Source of the DNA: Stenotrophomonas rhizophila
GTDB taxonomy: Bacteria > Pseudomonadota > Gammaproteobacteria > Xanthomonadales > Xanthomonadaceae
Direction of reading: 5' to 3'
DNA length: 64,000 bases
Assembly: GCF_003751305.1 (NCBI RefSeq)
Contig: NZ_RJKV01000001.1
Span: 911,586-975,585, forward strand
The notes beneath the pieces are model-generated. The model was given only the letters and a program-made list of their open reading frames with translations. It ran no database searches and was not told the origin of the DNA. Numbering within the stretch: the stretch's first letter is position 1; every line of letters starts with the position of its first letter. A program made the translations under genes and the position numbers. Below are positions 26,530-35,212 of this stretch, one piece after another.

Positions 26530-27889
26530 TCCCGAAAACTCAACCGGAAGCGCCAACATCAATTCCTCTGCTACATCACCGTTCAGCCTGCGCGTGATCC
26601 CGCGCGATCAGCACAACATCTCCCGCAAGGACATCAGCCCCAACGCCCTGCGCGTTCTGTACCGGCTGCGTGATTCCGGGTTTGCCGGCTACCTGGTCGG
26701 CGGCGCCGTCCGCGATCTGCTGGTGAACGGCCACCCCAAGGATTTCGACGTCGCCACCGATGCGACGCCCGAGCAGGTCAAGCAGTTGTTCCGCAACTGC
26801 CGGCTGATCGGCCGCCGCTTCCGCCTGGCGCACGTGGTGTTCGGCCGCGAGATCATCGAGGTCGCCACCTTCCGCGCCAACATCGACGATGGCAGCGGCG
26901 ACCGTGAGATGGAAAACGGCATGCTCGTGCGCGACAACGTGTACGGCAGCATCGAAGACGACGCGATCCGCCGCGACTTCACCTGCAACGCCCTGTACTA
27001 CGCGATCGAGGATTTCTCGGTCCGCGATTACACCGGTGGCTTTGAAGATGTGCAGGCGCGCCTGATGAAGCTGATCGGTGAGCCCGAGCAGCGCTACCGC
27101 GAAGACCCGGTGCGCATGCTGCGCGCAGTGCGTCTGGCGGCCAAGCTGGGCTTCCAGATCGAAGACGCGACCGCCGAACCGCTGCCGCGCCTGGCCAATC
27201 TGCTGGCTGAGGCCGCCCCGGCGCGCCTGTTCGAGGAAGTGCTCAAGCTGTTCCTGTCCGGGCACGGCGTGGCCAGCTTCGAGGGCCTGGAGCGCTATGG
27301 CCTGCTCGACGTCATGTTCCCGGAAAGCGCCGCGGCCCTGCGCAGCAACCGCAGTGGCGCGTTGCGCCGCATGGTGATCGAAGGCCTGCACAACACCGAT
27401 CTGCGCGTGGCCAATGATGAACCGGTGTCGCCGTCGTTCCTGTTCGCGCTGCTGCTGTGGCCGGCCTTCTGCCGCGCCCTGGCCAGCCTGCAGAAGCAGG
27501 GCGTCGCACTGGAAGAGGCGCAGCGCCGCGCCGCGGACCGCGTGACCCTGCACCAGTTGAGCACGATCGCCCTGCCGCGCCGCTTCTCGCTGCCGATGCA
27601 GGAAATCTGGCTGCTGCAGGGCCGCTTCAGCTCGCGCCAGCGCAAGCGCGTGATCCGGACCCTGACCCATCCGCGCTTCCGCGCCGCCTACGACTTCCTG
27701 GTCCTGCGCCAGGTCGCCTCCAGCGAGCATGAGGCCGACGTGGCGTTCTGGCGCGAGGCCCAGCTGCAGTCCGGCACTGAACTGGATTCGGCGCTGGATG
27801 CCGCCCAGGCCGACGGTGAGGGCGAAGACGGTGCACCGCGCAAGCGTCGCCGCCGCCGCCGTCGTCCGGGTGGAGTGGCAGGCGAGTAA
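26516..27889 (+). CDS. pcnB: poly(A) polymerase I
   Basis: Adds poly(A) tails to RNA 3' ends, marking them for decay. The 457-residue class II nucleotidyltransferase has the signature VGGAVRDLLVNGHPKDFDVATDATPEQ split around residues 61-87, with DFD as the metal-binding pair. The PcnB form rather than CCA-adding enzyme is shown by the RVIPRDQHNISRKDISPNALRVLYRL lead-in (broken between 25 and 50) and an Arg-rich basic tail (KRRRRRRRP). The ATG at 26516 sits only about 10 bases after a TAGTAT -10, so the mRNA may be nearly leaderless, or translation may begin further in. folK follows after 3 bp. Confidence 0.93.
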   Translation: MPLGNPENSTGSANINSSATSPFSLRVIPRDQHNISRKDISPNALRVLYRLRDSGFAGYLVGGAVRDLLVNGHPKDFDVATDATPEQVKQLFRNCRLIGRRFRLAHVVFGREIIEVATFRANIDDGSGDREMENGMLVRDNVYGSIEDDAIRRDFTCNALYYAIEDFSVRDYTGGFEDVQARLMKLIGEPEQRYREDPVRMLRAVRLAAKLGFQIEDATAEPLPRLANLLAEAAPARLFEEVLKLFLSGHGVASFEGLERYGLLDVMFPESAAALRSNRSGALRRMVIEGLHNTDLRVANDEPVSPSFLFALLLWPAFCRALASLQKQGVALEEAQRRAADRVTLHQLSTIALPRRFSLPMQEIWLLQGRFSSRQRKRVIRTLTHPRFRAAYDFLVLRQVASSEHEADVAFWREAQLQSGTELDSALDAAQADGEGEDGAPRKRRRRRRRPGGVAGE

Positions 27890-27892
27890 GCC

Positions 27893-28381
27893 GTGACCCT
27901 GGCCTGTATTGGATTGGGCGCCAATCTGGGGGACGCCGCGCAGACCCTGCGTGAGGCGTTCCAGGCGCTGGCGGCCCTGCCGCAGACCACACTGCGGGCG
28001 CGCTCGCAGCTGTACAGCACGCCGGCCTGGGGCAACGAAGACCAGCCGGCGTTCGTCAACGCCGCCGCCGTGCTGGAGACCGCGTTGCCCGCACCGGATC
28101 TGCTGGCGGCCCTGCTGGAGATCGAACGCCGCTTCGGCCGCGTACGCGATCCGGCCGTGCACTGGGGGCCGCGTGCACTCGATCTGGACGTGCTGCTGTA
28201 TGGCGAAGAGGTGATCGATCTGCCGCAGCTGCAGGTGCCGCACCCGTATCTGCATGCACGTGCGTTCGCGTTGCTGCCCCTGGCCGAGATCGCGCCGGAG
28301 GCCGCGATTCCCGGCCATGGCCGCGTGCGGGATGCTGTGATGCGGGTCGACCCCTGCGGGATCTCCCCATTAGGAGGATAA
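27893..28381 (+). CDS. folK: HPPK, 6-hydroxymethyl-7,8-dihydropterin pyrophosphokinase
   Basis: Transfers pyrophosphate from ATP to hydroxymethyl-dihydropterin in folate synthesis. It starts with GTG at 27893, 3 bp after pcnB. The 162-residue product has GLGANLGD at 6-13, the [10 protein letters not shown] region, and the Mg/ATP-binding stretch [20 protein letters not shown] near 84-103. The C-terminal ten or so residues (GISPLGG) are encoded over the hairpin described at 28363-28388. The stop TAA overlaps an ATG of a short leader ORF. Confidence 0.95.
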   Translation: MTLACIGLGANLGDAAQTLREAFQALAALPQTTLRARSQLYSTPAWGNEDQPAFVNAAAVLETALPAPDLLAALLEIERRFGRVRDPAVHWGPRALDLDVLLYGEEVIDLPQLQVPHPYLHARAFALLPLAEIAPEAAIPGHGRVRDAVMRVDPCGISPLGG

Positions 28382-28388
28382 TGGGGGG
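28363..28388 (+). promoter_or_regulatory. hairpin with exposed Shine-Dalgarno at folK end / panB leader
   Basis: CCCCATT (28365-28371) pairs perfectly with AATGGGG (28380-28386) around the 8-nt loop AGGAGGAT; one more C-G and one T-G pair can extend it. The loop is a near-perfect Shine-Dalgarno, and the ATG of the leader ORF lies in the right arm. Such a fold could meter translation between folK and panB. Function is inferred. Confidence 0.5.
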
Positions 28389-28416
28389 CTTATCGCCACC
28401 GGTTATCAGCTCATGA
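28381..28416 (+). CDS. possible 11-residue leader peptide before panB
   Basis: ATG at 28381 overlaps the folK stop (TAATG), and the TGA at 28414-28416 overlaps the panB start (ATGA). The encoded peptide is [17 protein letters not shown] at 28372-28377 precedes the ATG by only 3 bases, which is short for initiation, but translating ribosomes from folK could re-initiate here. It would carry coupling from folK to panB, which otherwise has no clear Shine-Dalgarno of its own. It may instead be a chance ORF. Confidence 0.35.
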   Translation: MGGLSPPVISS

Positions 28417-29228
28417 GTACCCACGCAGACAGCAAGCCCTGGACCGTCCCCGCATTGGCGGAGGCCAAGCGCACGGGGCAGAAGCTGGTGATGTTGACCG
28501 CCTACGATGCCGGGTTCGCCCGCAGCTTCGATGCCAACGGCGTGGACCTGATCCTGATCGGCGACTCGCTGGGCATGGTGGTGCAGGGACACGATTCGAC
28601 CCTGCCGGTGACCACCGACGACATGGTCTATCACACCCGCGCCGTGGCCCGGGTGCTGGAGCGTGCGCTGCTGGTGGCCGATCTGCCGTTCGGCGCCGAT
28701 GCCACCCCGGAGCGCGCACTGGATGCCTCGCTGCGGCTGCTCCAGGCCGGTGCCGAGATGGTCAAGATCGAAGGTGCCGGCTTCAAGCTGGACATCATCC
28801 GTTACCTGGTCGAGCGCGAGATTCCTGTCTGCTCGCACCTGGGCCTGACCCCGCAGTCGGTGCTCCGCCTGGGCGGTTATCGCGTGCAGGGCCGTGGCGA
28901 TGCCGCCCAGCAGCTGCGCGATGACGCCAAGGCCGCGGTCGCCGCCGGCGCCAGCCTGGTCGTGCTCGAATGCGTGCCCACGCCGGTGGCTGCCCAGGTC
29001 ACCGCGGACATCAGCGTGCCCACCATCGGCATCGGTGCCGGCCCGCAGTGCGATGGCCAGGTGCTGGTGCTGCATGATTTCCTCGGTCTGGACAGCGGCC
29101 ATCGCCGTCCCAAGTTCGTCAAGGATTTCCTTGCCGACGGCGGGTCGGTTGCCGGTGCGGTCCGTGCCTACGCCGACGCCGTGCGCGACGGCTCCTTCCC
29201 CGACGCAGAACACGCCTACGCCTCATGA
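28413..29228 (+). CDS. panB: ketopantoate hydroxymethyltransferase
   Basis: Transfers a hydroxymethyl group from methylene-tetrahydrofolate to 2-ketoisovalerate, the first step of pantothenate synthesis. The 271-residue barrel has the motifs [30 protein letters not shown] (20 residues, about 46-65, with the Mg-binding Asp), VKIEGA, and [10 protein letters not shown]. The start at 28413 overlaps the stop of a short leader ORF; no Shine-Dalgarno lies at normal distance. The neighbours folK (folate) and panC (pantothenate) fit its use of a folate cofactor. It overlaps panC by four bases. Confidence 0.97.
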   Translation: MSTHADSKPWTVPALAEAKRTGQKLVMLTAYDAGFARSFDANGVDLILIGDSLGMVVQGHDSTLPVTTDDMVYHTRAVARVLERALLVADLPFGADATPERALDASLRLLQAGAEMVKIEGAGFKLDIIRYLVEREIPVCSHLGLTPQSVLRLGGYRVQGRGDAAQQLRDDAKAAVAAGASLVVLECVPTPVAAQVTADISVPTIGIGAGPQCDGQVLVLHDFLGLDSGHRRPKFVKDFLADGGSVAGAVRAYADAVRDGSFPDAEHAYAS

Positions 29229-30067
29229 TCGATACCGTCACCGAACTGTCCCGCCTGCGCGCCGTCGTCAATGGCTGGAAGCGGGAGGGGCTGCGCGTCG
29301 CGCTGGTCCCGACCATGGGCAACCTGCACGCCGGGCACTACTCGCTGGTCACGCTGGCGCGGCAGTACGCCGACCGCGTGGTCTCCAGCGTCTTCGTCAA
29401 TCCGACCCAGTTCGGTCCGAATGAAGATTTCACCCGTTACCCGCGCACGCCGGAAGCCGACACCACCGGGCTGGAGCAGGCCGGCTGTGATGTGCTGTGG
29501 CTGCCTACCGTTGAATCGATGTACCCGTTCGGCGTGGCGCTGGCGGCCAGCGTCAACGTGCCGGGCATCAGCGGACTGCTCGAAGGCGCGCACCGCCCGG
29601 GCCATTTCGATGGGGTCTGCACCGTGGTGTCGCGCCTGTTCAACCAGGTCCAGCCGGACGTGGCGGCCTTTGGCAAGAAGGACTTCCAGCAGCTGGCGGT
29701 GATCCGCCAGATGGTGGAAGACCTGGCCTTCCCGATCCAGATCGTCGGCGGCGACATCGTGCGCGAAGACGACGGCCTGGCGATGAGCTCGCGCAACCAG
29801 TACCTCAACGCCGAGCAGCGCAGCGTCTCGGCCACCATCCACCAGGTGCTGCTGGGCATGCGAGAAGGCTTCATCGCCGGCAAGACCCGCAGCCTGATCG
29901 AGGCCGAAGCGGCCGCGGCGCTGCAGGCCGCCGGCTTCCAGGTGGACTACGCCGTGGTCCGCCTGCCGGACCTGTCCGAGCCGGCCGATGCCAATGACGG
30001 CACCCGCGTGGCGCTGATCGCCGCCCGGATCGGCAACACCCGGTTGATCGACAACCTGGAGTTCTGA
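29225..30067 (+). CDS. panC: pantoate--beta-alanine ligase
   Basis: Joins pantoate and beta-alanine with ATP to make pantothenate. The 280-residue product shows [15 protein letters not shown] (about 29-43) with the nucleotidyltransferase HxGH-like motif, [31 protein letters not shown], and the [13 protein letters not shown]-like loop. Its ATG lies in the panB stop (ATGA). It is the last gene before a pair of inverted GTAG repeats. Confidence 0.97.
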   Translation: MIDTVTELSRLRAVVNGWKREGLRVALVPTMGNLHAGHYSLVTLARQYADRVVSSVFVNPTQFGPNEDFTRYPRTPEADTTGLEQAGCDVLWLPTVESMYPFGVALAASVNVPGISGLLEGAHRPGHFDGVCTVVSRLFNQVQPDVAAFGKKDFQQLAVIRQMVEDLAFPIQIVGGDIVREDDGLAMSSRNQYLNAEQRSVSATIHQVLLGMREGFIAGKTRSLIEAEAAAALQAAGFQVDYAVVRLPDLSEPADANDGTRVALIAARIGNTRLIDNLEF

Positions 30068-30084
30068 GGGCTGCGCTCCGCCGG

Positions 30085-30151
30085 GTAGGGCCACCCCCTG
30101 GGTGGCTGCTGGGCGATGCCGGACGTGCAGCCACCCATGGGGTGGCTCTAC
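30085..30151. repeat. inverted pair of GTAG-headed palindromes
   Basis: The left unit (30085-30107) has GTAG followed by GCCACCC/GGGTGGC. The right unit (30129-30151) is the same type on the opposite strand, ending in CTAC. The two make a dimer of the sort formed by REP elements. It separates panC from panD, so panD probably relies on its own promoter. Confidence 0.75.
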
Positions 30152-30243
30152 GCCGGGCCGGGTGGGGTCGTGACGATGCTGAACCGCTGGCAGCCCCCGG
30201 CATGGGCGCGCGCGCCAGCCGCTGCCGTCCGCCCCCCGGGTGC

Positions 30244-30249
30244 TAGAAT
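30244..30249 (+). promoter_or_regulatory. candidate -10 box of panD
   Basis: TAGAAT lies 30 bp before the panD ATG, giving a leader of about 24 bases. The hexamer expected 17 bp upstream is a poor -35 match. Its position after the inverted repeats supports a separate panD-pgi transcript. Confidence 0.4.
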
Positions 30250-30279
30250 TTCCCTTTCCTTTACCGTTGTCCCGTTGCC

Positions 30280-30660
30280 ATGCATCTGTCCCTGCTGAAG
30301 ACCAAGATCCACCGCGCCACCGTCACGCATTCCGAGCTGAACTACGAAGGTTCCATCGCCATCGATGACAACCTGCTGGCTGCGACCGGCATCCGTGAGT
30401 TCGAACAGGTGCACATCTGGGACGTCACCAACGGTGCGCGTTTCTCGACCTATGCCATCCGCGCCGAAGCCGGCAGCGGCGTGGTCTCGCTCAACGGTGG
30501 CGCCGCGCGTCATGTGCAGGTCGGCGACATCATCATCATCGCCGCCTTCGCCAGCATGAGCGAAGAAGAAGCTGACAGCTTCAAGCCGAAGTTGGTATAT
30601 GTGGACGGCAAGAACCAGATCTCCCACACCAACGACACGATCCCGACACAGGCCGCATGA
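30280..30660 (+). CDS. panD: aspartate 1-decarboxylase proenzyme
   Basis: Makes beta-alanine from aspartate for pantothenate synthesis. The 126-residue pyruvoyl proenzyme has its self-cleavage site at Gly24-Ser25 in NYEGSIAID; Lys9 and His11 near the N terminus, Tyr58 in the STYAIR block and the NGGAARH loop are conserved. Length is that of the bacterial family. The stop overlaps the pgi start (ATGA), so glucose-phosphate isomerase is translated in the same transcript. Confidence 0.97.
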   Translation: MHLSLLKTKIHRATVTHSELNYEGSIAIDDNLLAATGIREFEQVHIWDVTNGARFSTYAIRAEAGSGVVSLNGGAARHVQVGDIIIIAAFASMSEEEADSFKPKLVYVDGKNQISHTNDTIPTQAA

Positions 30661-32171
30661 CACAGCACAACGGATTCGACCCGCTTCATTCCCATGCCCA
30701 GCGCCTGCGTGGCGCGAGCATCCCTTCGTTGATCGCCGCCGAACCGGGCCGCGCACAATCGCTGGGGCTGCGGGTCGGTCCGTTGTACGTCAATTTCGCG
30801 CGGCAGAAGTACGACCGCGCGGCGTTGGACGCACTGCTGCAGCTGGCTGCCGAGCGCGATGTCGCCGGCGGTTTCCAGCGGTTGTTCCGTGGTGAAACGG
30901 TCAATGTGACCGAAGGCCGTGCGGCGCTGCACACCGCGCTGCGCGGCGATGCCAGCGGCGCGCCGGTGGCCGGTGAGGCATTCGCCACCGCCGCGCAGGT
31001 GCGCCAGCAGATGGGCGAGCTGATCGCCGCGCTGGAAGCAACCAACATCACCGATATCGTCAGCGTCGGCATCGGCGGGTCGGACCTGGGTCCGCGGCTG
31101 GTCGCCGATGCGCTGCGTCCGGTCTCCGGGGCGCGCTTCCGCGTGCATTTCGTGTCGAACGTGGACGGTGCCGCGATGCAGCGCACGCTCGCCACGCTGG
31201 ACCCGGCGACCACGGCCGGCATCCTGATCTCCAAGACCTTCGGTACCCAGGAAACCCTGCTCAACGGGCAGATCCTGCACGACTGGCTGGGCGGCAGCGA
31301 GCGCCTGTATGCGGTCAGCGCCAACCCGGAGCGTGCGGCCAAGGCCTTCTCGATCGCCGCCGGCCGCGTGCTGCCGATGTGGGACTGGGTGGGCGGGCGC
31401 TACTCGCTGTGGTCGGCGGTCGGTTTTCCGATCGCGCTGGCGATCGGCTTCACGCGTTTCGAGCAGTTGCTCGAGGGCGCGGCGCAGATGGACGATCACG
31501 CGCTCACCGCGCCGCTGGCGCAGAACCTGCCGGTGCTGCATGCGCTGACCGATATCTGGAACCGCAACCTGCTCGGCCATGCCACGCATGCGGTGATGAC
31601 CTATGACCAGCGCCTGGCGCTGCTGCCGGCCTATCTGCAGCAGCTGGTGATGGAAAGCCTGGGCAAGCGCGTGCAGCTCGATGGCAGTCCGGTCGCCAGT
31701 GACACCGTACCGGTGTGGTGGGGTGGGGCGGGCACCGACGTGCAGCACAGCTTCTTCCAGGCGCTGCACCAGGGCACCAGCGTGATCCCGGCCGATTTCA
31801 TCGGCTGCGTGCACAACGATGATCCCTACGTGGTCAACCACCAGGCGCTGATGGCCAACCTGCTGGCGCAGACCGAGGCGCTGGCCAATGGCCAGGGCAG
31901 CGAGGATCCCCATCGCGAGTATCCCGGTGGCCGTCCGAGCACCCTGATCCTGCTCGATGCGCTGACCCCGCAGTCGCTCGGCGCGCTGATCGCCATGTAC
32001 GAACACGCCGTGTACGTGCAGTCGCTGATCTGGAACATCAACGCCTTCGACCAGTTTGGCGTGGAGCTGGGCAAGCAGCTGGCCAGCCAGTTGCTGCCCG
32101 CGCTGCAGGGCCAGGCGCATGCCATCACCGATCCGGTGACTCTGGAACTGCTGGGCCGGCTCAAGGGCTGA
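30657..32171 (+). CDS. pgi: glucose-6-phosphate isomerase
   Basis: Interconverts glucose 6-phosphate and fructose 6-phosphate. The 504-residue product carries the two PGI signatures: [19 protein letters not shown] with the phosphate-binding loop, [13 protein letters not shown], and later [16 protein letters not shown] and the C-terminal [17 protein letters not shown] segment with the catalytic Lys. Catalytic Glu lies in [11 protein letters not shown] surroundings near 340. The coupling to panD is a four-base overlap. It links this cluster with the glk/zwf genes at 44-48 kb at the glucose 6-phosphate branch. Confidence 0.96.
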   Translation: MTQHNGFDPLHSHAQRLRGASIPSLIAAEPGRAQSLGLRVGPLYVNFARQKYDRAALDALLQLAAERDVAGGFQRLFRGETVNVTEGRAALHTALRGDASGAPVAGEAFATAAQVRQQMGELIAALEATNITDIVSVGIGGSDLGPRLVADALRPVSGARFRVHFVSNVDGAAMQRTLATLDPATTAGILISKTFGTQETLLNGQILHDWLGGSERLYAVSANPERAAKAFSIAAGRVLPMWDWVGGRYSLWSAVGFPIALAIGFTRFEQLLEGAAQMDDHALTAPLAQNLPVLHALTDIWNRNLLGHATHAVMTYDQRLALLPAYLQQLVMESLGKRVQLDGSPVASDTVPVWWGGAGTDVQHSFFQALHQGTSVIPADFIGCVHNDDPYVVNHQALMANLLAQTEALANGQGSEDPHREYPGGRPSTLILLDALTPQSLGALIAMYEHAVYVQSLIWNINAFDQFGVELGKQLASQLLPALQGQAHAITDPVTLELLGRLKG

Positions 32172-32196
32172 GCATCGGCTCATGCCGTGCCATCAC

Positions 32197-32221
32197 GAAC
32201 CGCCGGCCTGTCCGGCGGTTC
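32197..32221 (+). terminator. hairpin after pgi, and contents of the 335-bp gap
   Basis: GAACCGCCGG (32197-32206) pairs with CCGGCGGTTC (32212-32221), a perfect 10-bp stem with a 5-nt loop. It is 26 bp after pgi and has no T-run. The remainder of the gap to 32506 holds no supported gene. TTGACA at 32414-32419 could be a -35 for the beta-glucosidase gene, but the -10 is not convincing. Confidence 0.45.
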
Positions 32222-32506
32222 TGCGTTGTGGCCGCCGGATCGCATCGCGTTCTGCGCAGTACACGCGGCAGGGGATACTGCAGCGCAACACGGATTGCCG
32301 TGCCACTCGGCCCAGGTATGCCGTAAACCGCCGTGATTGCAGGGTGGGCCATCGGTTTTGGCTATAGCCCAATCCCATACCAGCCTGCGCCGACGGCATA
32401 GCCGCGCGGTGGATTGACAGCGTGGCCCGCAACGCCAAAGGTAGGCCGTCATGGCGCGGGGAGTCGTGCCATCCGTCTGCTGCCTGTGCAATACCTGGGA
32501 GGGTAC

Positions 32507-35113
32507 ATGCCGTTGCTTTCGCTTCGTTCCAACCGGCGGTCGATCCGCCACGCCCTTGCGCTGGCCACCTCGGCCACGGTGTTGCTGCTGGCCGGCTGCG
32601 GCGGCGACACGCCGGCCACGACCGCGCAGGCTCCGGCGCCGGCTGCTGAGGCCGATGCCAACGCCATCCACCCGCAGGACTGGCCGGAACTGACCTGGCC
32701 GCTGGCCGACGACCCGGCGCTGGAGAAGCGCATCGATGCGCTGATGGCGGGCATGAGCGTGGAGCAGAAAGTCGGGCAGACCGTGCAGGGCGACATCGCC
32801 AGCATGACCCCCGATGACGTGCGCCGGTATCACATCGGCTCGGTGCTGGCCGGCGGCAACTCGGATCCGGATGGCAAGTACGATGCGCCGCCCTCGGCGT
32901 GGCTGAAGCTTGCCGATGCCTACTACGCGGCCTCGATGGATCCCGCCAGCGGCGGCCCCGGCATCCCGATCATCTTCGGTATCGATGCGGTGCACGGCCA
33001 GAGCAACATCGTCGGCGCCACGCTGTTCCCGCACAACATCGGTCTGGGCGCGACCCGCAATCCCGACCTGATGCGCCAGATCGGCCAGGTCACCGCGGTC
33101 GAAACGCGTACCACCGGCATGGAGTGGACCTTCGCACCCACCGTGGCGGTGCCGCAGGATGATCGCTGGGGCCGCACCTACGAAGGCTATTCTGAATCGC
33201 CGGAGGTGGTGGCCAGCTTCGCCGGCAAGGTCGTGGAAGGCCTGCAGGGCGTGCCGGGCCAGCCGGGCTTCCTCGATGGCCACCACGTGATCGCCTCGGT
33301 CAAGCATTACGCCGGCGACGGTGGCACCACGCACGGCAAGGACCAGGGTGACACCCAGGTCAGCGAAGCGGTGATGCGCGACGTGCACGCCGCCGGGTAT
33401 CCGCCCGCCATCCAGGCCGGTGCGCAGACCGTGATGGCCTCGTTCAACAGCTTCAATGGCGTCTCCATGCACGGCCACAAGCCGATGCTGACCGACGTGT
33501 TAAAGGGGCGCATGCACTTCGGCGGCTTCGTGGTCGGCGACTGGAACGGCCACGGCAAAGTGGCCGGCTGCACCAACGACAACTGCCCGGCCTCGTTCAA
33601 TGCCGGCGTGGACATGCTGATGGCGCCCGACAGCTGGAAGGGCATCTATGAGAGCAATGTCGCTGCGGTGAAGTCTGGCGTGATCAGCATGGCGCGCCTG
33701 GATGAAGCGGTGCGTCGCATCCTGCGGGTCAAGCTGCGGCTGGGCCTGTTCGAGGCCGGCAAGCCGTCCACGCGCCCGCTCGGTGGCAAGTTCGAGCTGC
33801 TCGGCGCGCCCGAACATCGCGCGATCGCGCGCCAGGCGGTACGCGAATCGCTGGTGCTGCTGAAGAACCAGGACGGCGTCCTGCCGCTGGCGCCGAAGCA
33901 GCGCGTGCTGGTCGCCGGTGACGGTGCCGATGATCTGGGCAAGCAGTCCGGTGGCTGGACGCTCAATTGGCAGGGCACCGGCACCAAGCGTTCCGATTAC
34001 CCGAATGCGGACAGCATCTGGGATGGGCTGAAGCAGCAGGTCACCGCCGCCGGTGGCAGTGCCGAGCTGGCGATCGACGGCAGGTACCGCACCAAGCCGG
34101 ATGTCGCGGTGGTGGTGGTGGGCGAGAACCCGTACGCCGAGTTCCAGGGCGACATCGCCACGCTGGCCTACAAGCCGGGCGATGACAGCGATCTGCAGTT
34201 GATCAAGCGGCTCAGGAGCGAGGGCATCAAGGTGGTCACGCTGTTCCTCAGCGGCCGCCCGCTGTGGGTGAACCGCGAGATCAATGCGTCCGATGCCTTC
34301 GTTGCAGCATGGCTGCCGGGCTCGGAAGGGGCAGGCATCGCCGATGTGCTGCTGCGCAGGCCCGACGGCAGCGTGCAGCACGACTTCAAGGGAACGCTCA
34401 GCTTCTCCTGGCCGCGCACCGCCGTGCAGTACCAGAACAACGTCGGCCAGAAGGACTACGACCCGCAGTTCGCCTTCGGCTTCGGCCTGCACTATGCCGA
34501 CAACGGCAACCTCGCCGCACTGCCGGAGGTCTCGGGCATCACCGGTGAGCAGGGCGATGCCGGTGTGTACTTCAACAAAGGCAAGCCGACCGCCGGTCTG
34601 GCCATGCGCCTGAGCGGGGTCAAACAGTCGGAACTGCCGGCAGTGACGTTCCCGGCCGTGCTCAGCGATGCCAGCCTCAAGGTGTCGGCGATCGATCACA
34701 AGGCGCAGGAAGATGCGCGTCGCCTGCAGTGGTCGGGCAGTGGCAAGGCGAACATGGCGCTGCTGTCCACGCGGTCGCTGGACCTCACCCGCGAAAGCAA
34801 TGGCGATGTGCAGCTGCTGCTGACCGTGCGCCGGAGCGGCGCGATCGCCGGGCCGGTGGGGCTGGCGATCGGCTGCGGCCAGGGCTGCGAAGGCAGGGTC
34901 GATCTGGCCCCCACGCTGGGCGGCATCGCCGAGGGCGAATGGCAGACGATCGGCGTGCCGTTGAAGTGTTTCGCCACGGCCGGCGCGGACCTGTCGAAGA
35001 TCGAGCGCCTGCCGGTGCTGGAGTCTTCCCACGCGCTGGACCTGTCGGTGTCGCGGATCGCGCTGGGCACCGGCAACGACGCCAAGACCGTGGTCGCCTG
35101 CGCGACCCGATGA
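32507..35113 (+). CDS. GH3 beta-glucosidase lipoprotein (ExoP type)
   Basis: Exo-acting beta-glucosidase/glucan glucosidase, probably in the periplasm and anchored by lipid. The ATG at 32507 follows GGGAGGG at 32497-32503. The 868-residue product has lipobox LLAGC (Cys31). The GH3 barrel (about 60-430) has GIDAVHGQ, KHYAGDG, and the nucleophile Asp in GGFVVGDWNGHG. The second GH3 domain starts with RESLVLLKN (about 445), and the C-terminal sandwich-like region (about 690-868) resembles the extra domain of ExoP-type enzymes. It could finish gluco-oligosaccharides made upstream in the xyloglucan pathway. The symporter gene follows. Confidence 0.92.
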   Translation: MPLLSLRSNRRSIRHALALATSATVLLLAGCGGDTPATTAQAPAPAAEADANAIHPQDWPELTWPLADDPALEKRIDALMAGMSVEQKVGQTVQGDIASMTPDDVRRYHIGSVLAGGNSDPDGKYDAPPSAWLKLADAYYAASMDPASGGPGIPIIFGIDAVHGQSNIVGATLFPHNIGLGATRNPDLMRQIGQVTAVETRTTGMEWTFAPTVAVPQDDRWGRTYEGYSESPEVVASFAGKVVEGLQGVPGQPGFLDGHHVIASVKHYAGDGGTTHGKDQGDTQVSEAVMRDVHAAGYPPAIQAGAQTVMASFNSFNGVSMHGHKPMLTDVLKGRMHFGGFVVGDWNGHGKVAGCTNDNCPASFNAGVDMLMAPDSWKGIYESNVAAVKSGVISMARLDEAVRRILRVKLRLGLFEAGKPSTRPLGGKFELLGAPEHRAIARQAVRESLVLLKNQDGVLPLAPKQRVLVAGDGADDLGKQSGGWTLNWQGTGTKRSDYPNADSIWDGLKQQVTAAGGSAELAIDGRYRTKPDVAVVVVGENPYAEFQGDIATLAYKPGDDSDLQLIKRLRSEGIKVVTLFLSGRPLWVNREINASDAFVAAWLPGSEGAGIADVLLRRPDGSVQHDFKGTLSFSWPRTAVQYQNNVGQKDYDPQFAFGFGLHYADNGNLAALPEVSGITGEQGDAGVYFNKGKPTAGLAMRLSGVKQSELPAVTFPAVLSDASLKVSAIDHKAQEDARRLQWSGSGKANMALLSTRSLDLTRESNGDVQLLLTVRRSGAIAGPVGLAIGCGQGCEGRVDLAPTLGGIAEGEWQTIGVPLKCFATAGADLSKIERLPVLESSHALDLSVSRIALGTGNDAKTVVACATR

Positions 35114-35212
35114 AGCCACACGGGCTCCTGCCGCCGCGGCAGGGACTGATCGCCACCGCGCGCTGCGTTTGCCGGCGCGCGGGACGGTGCAATGTTGCAT
35201 AAGGAGCATGAC

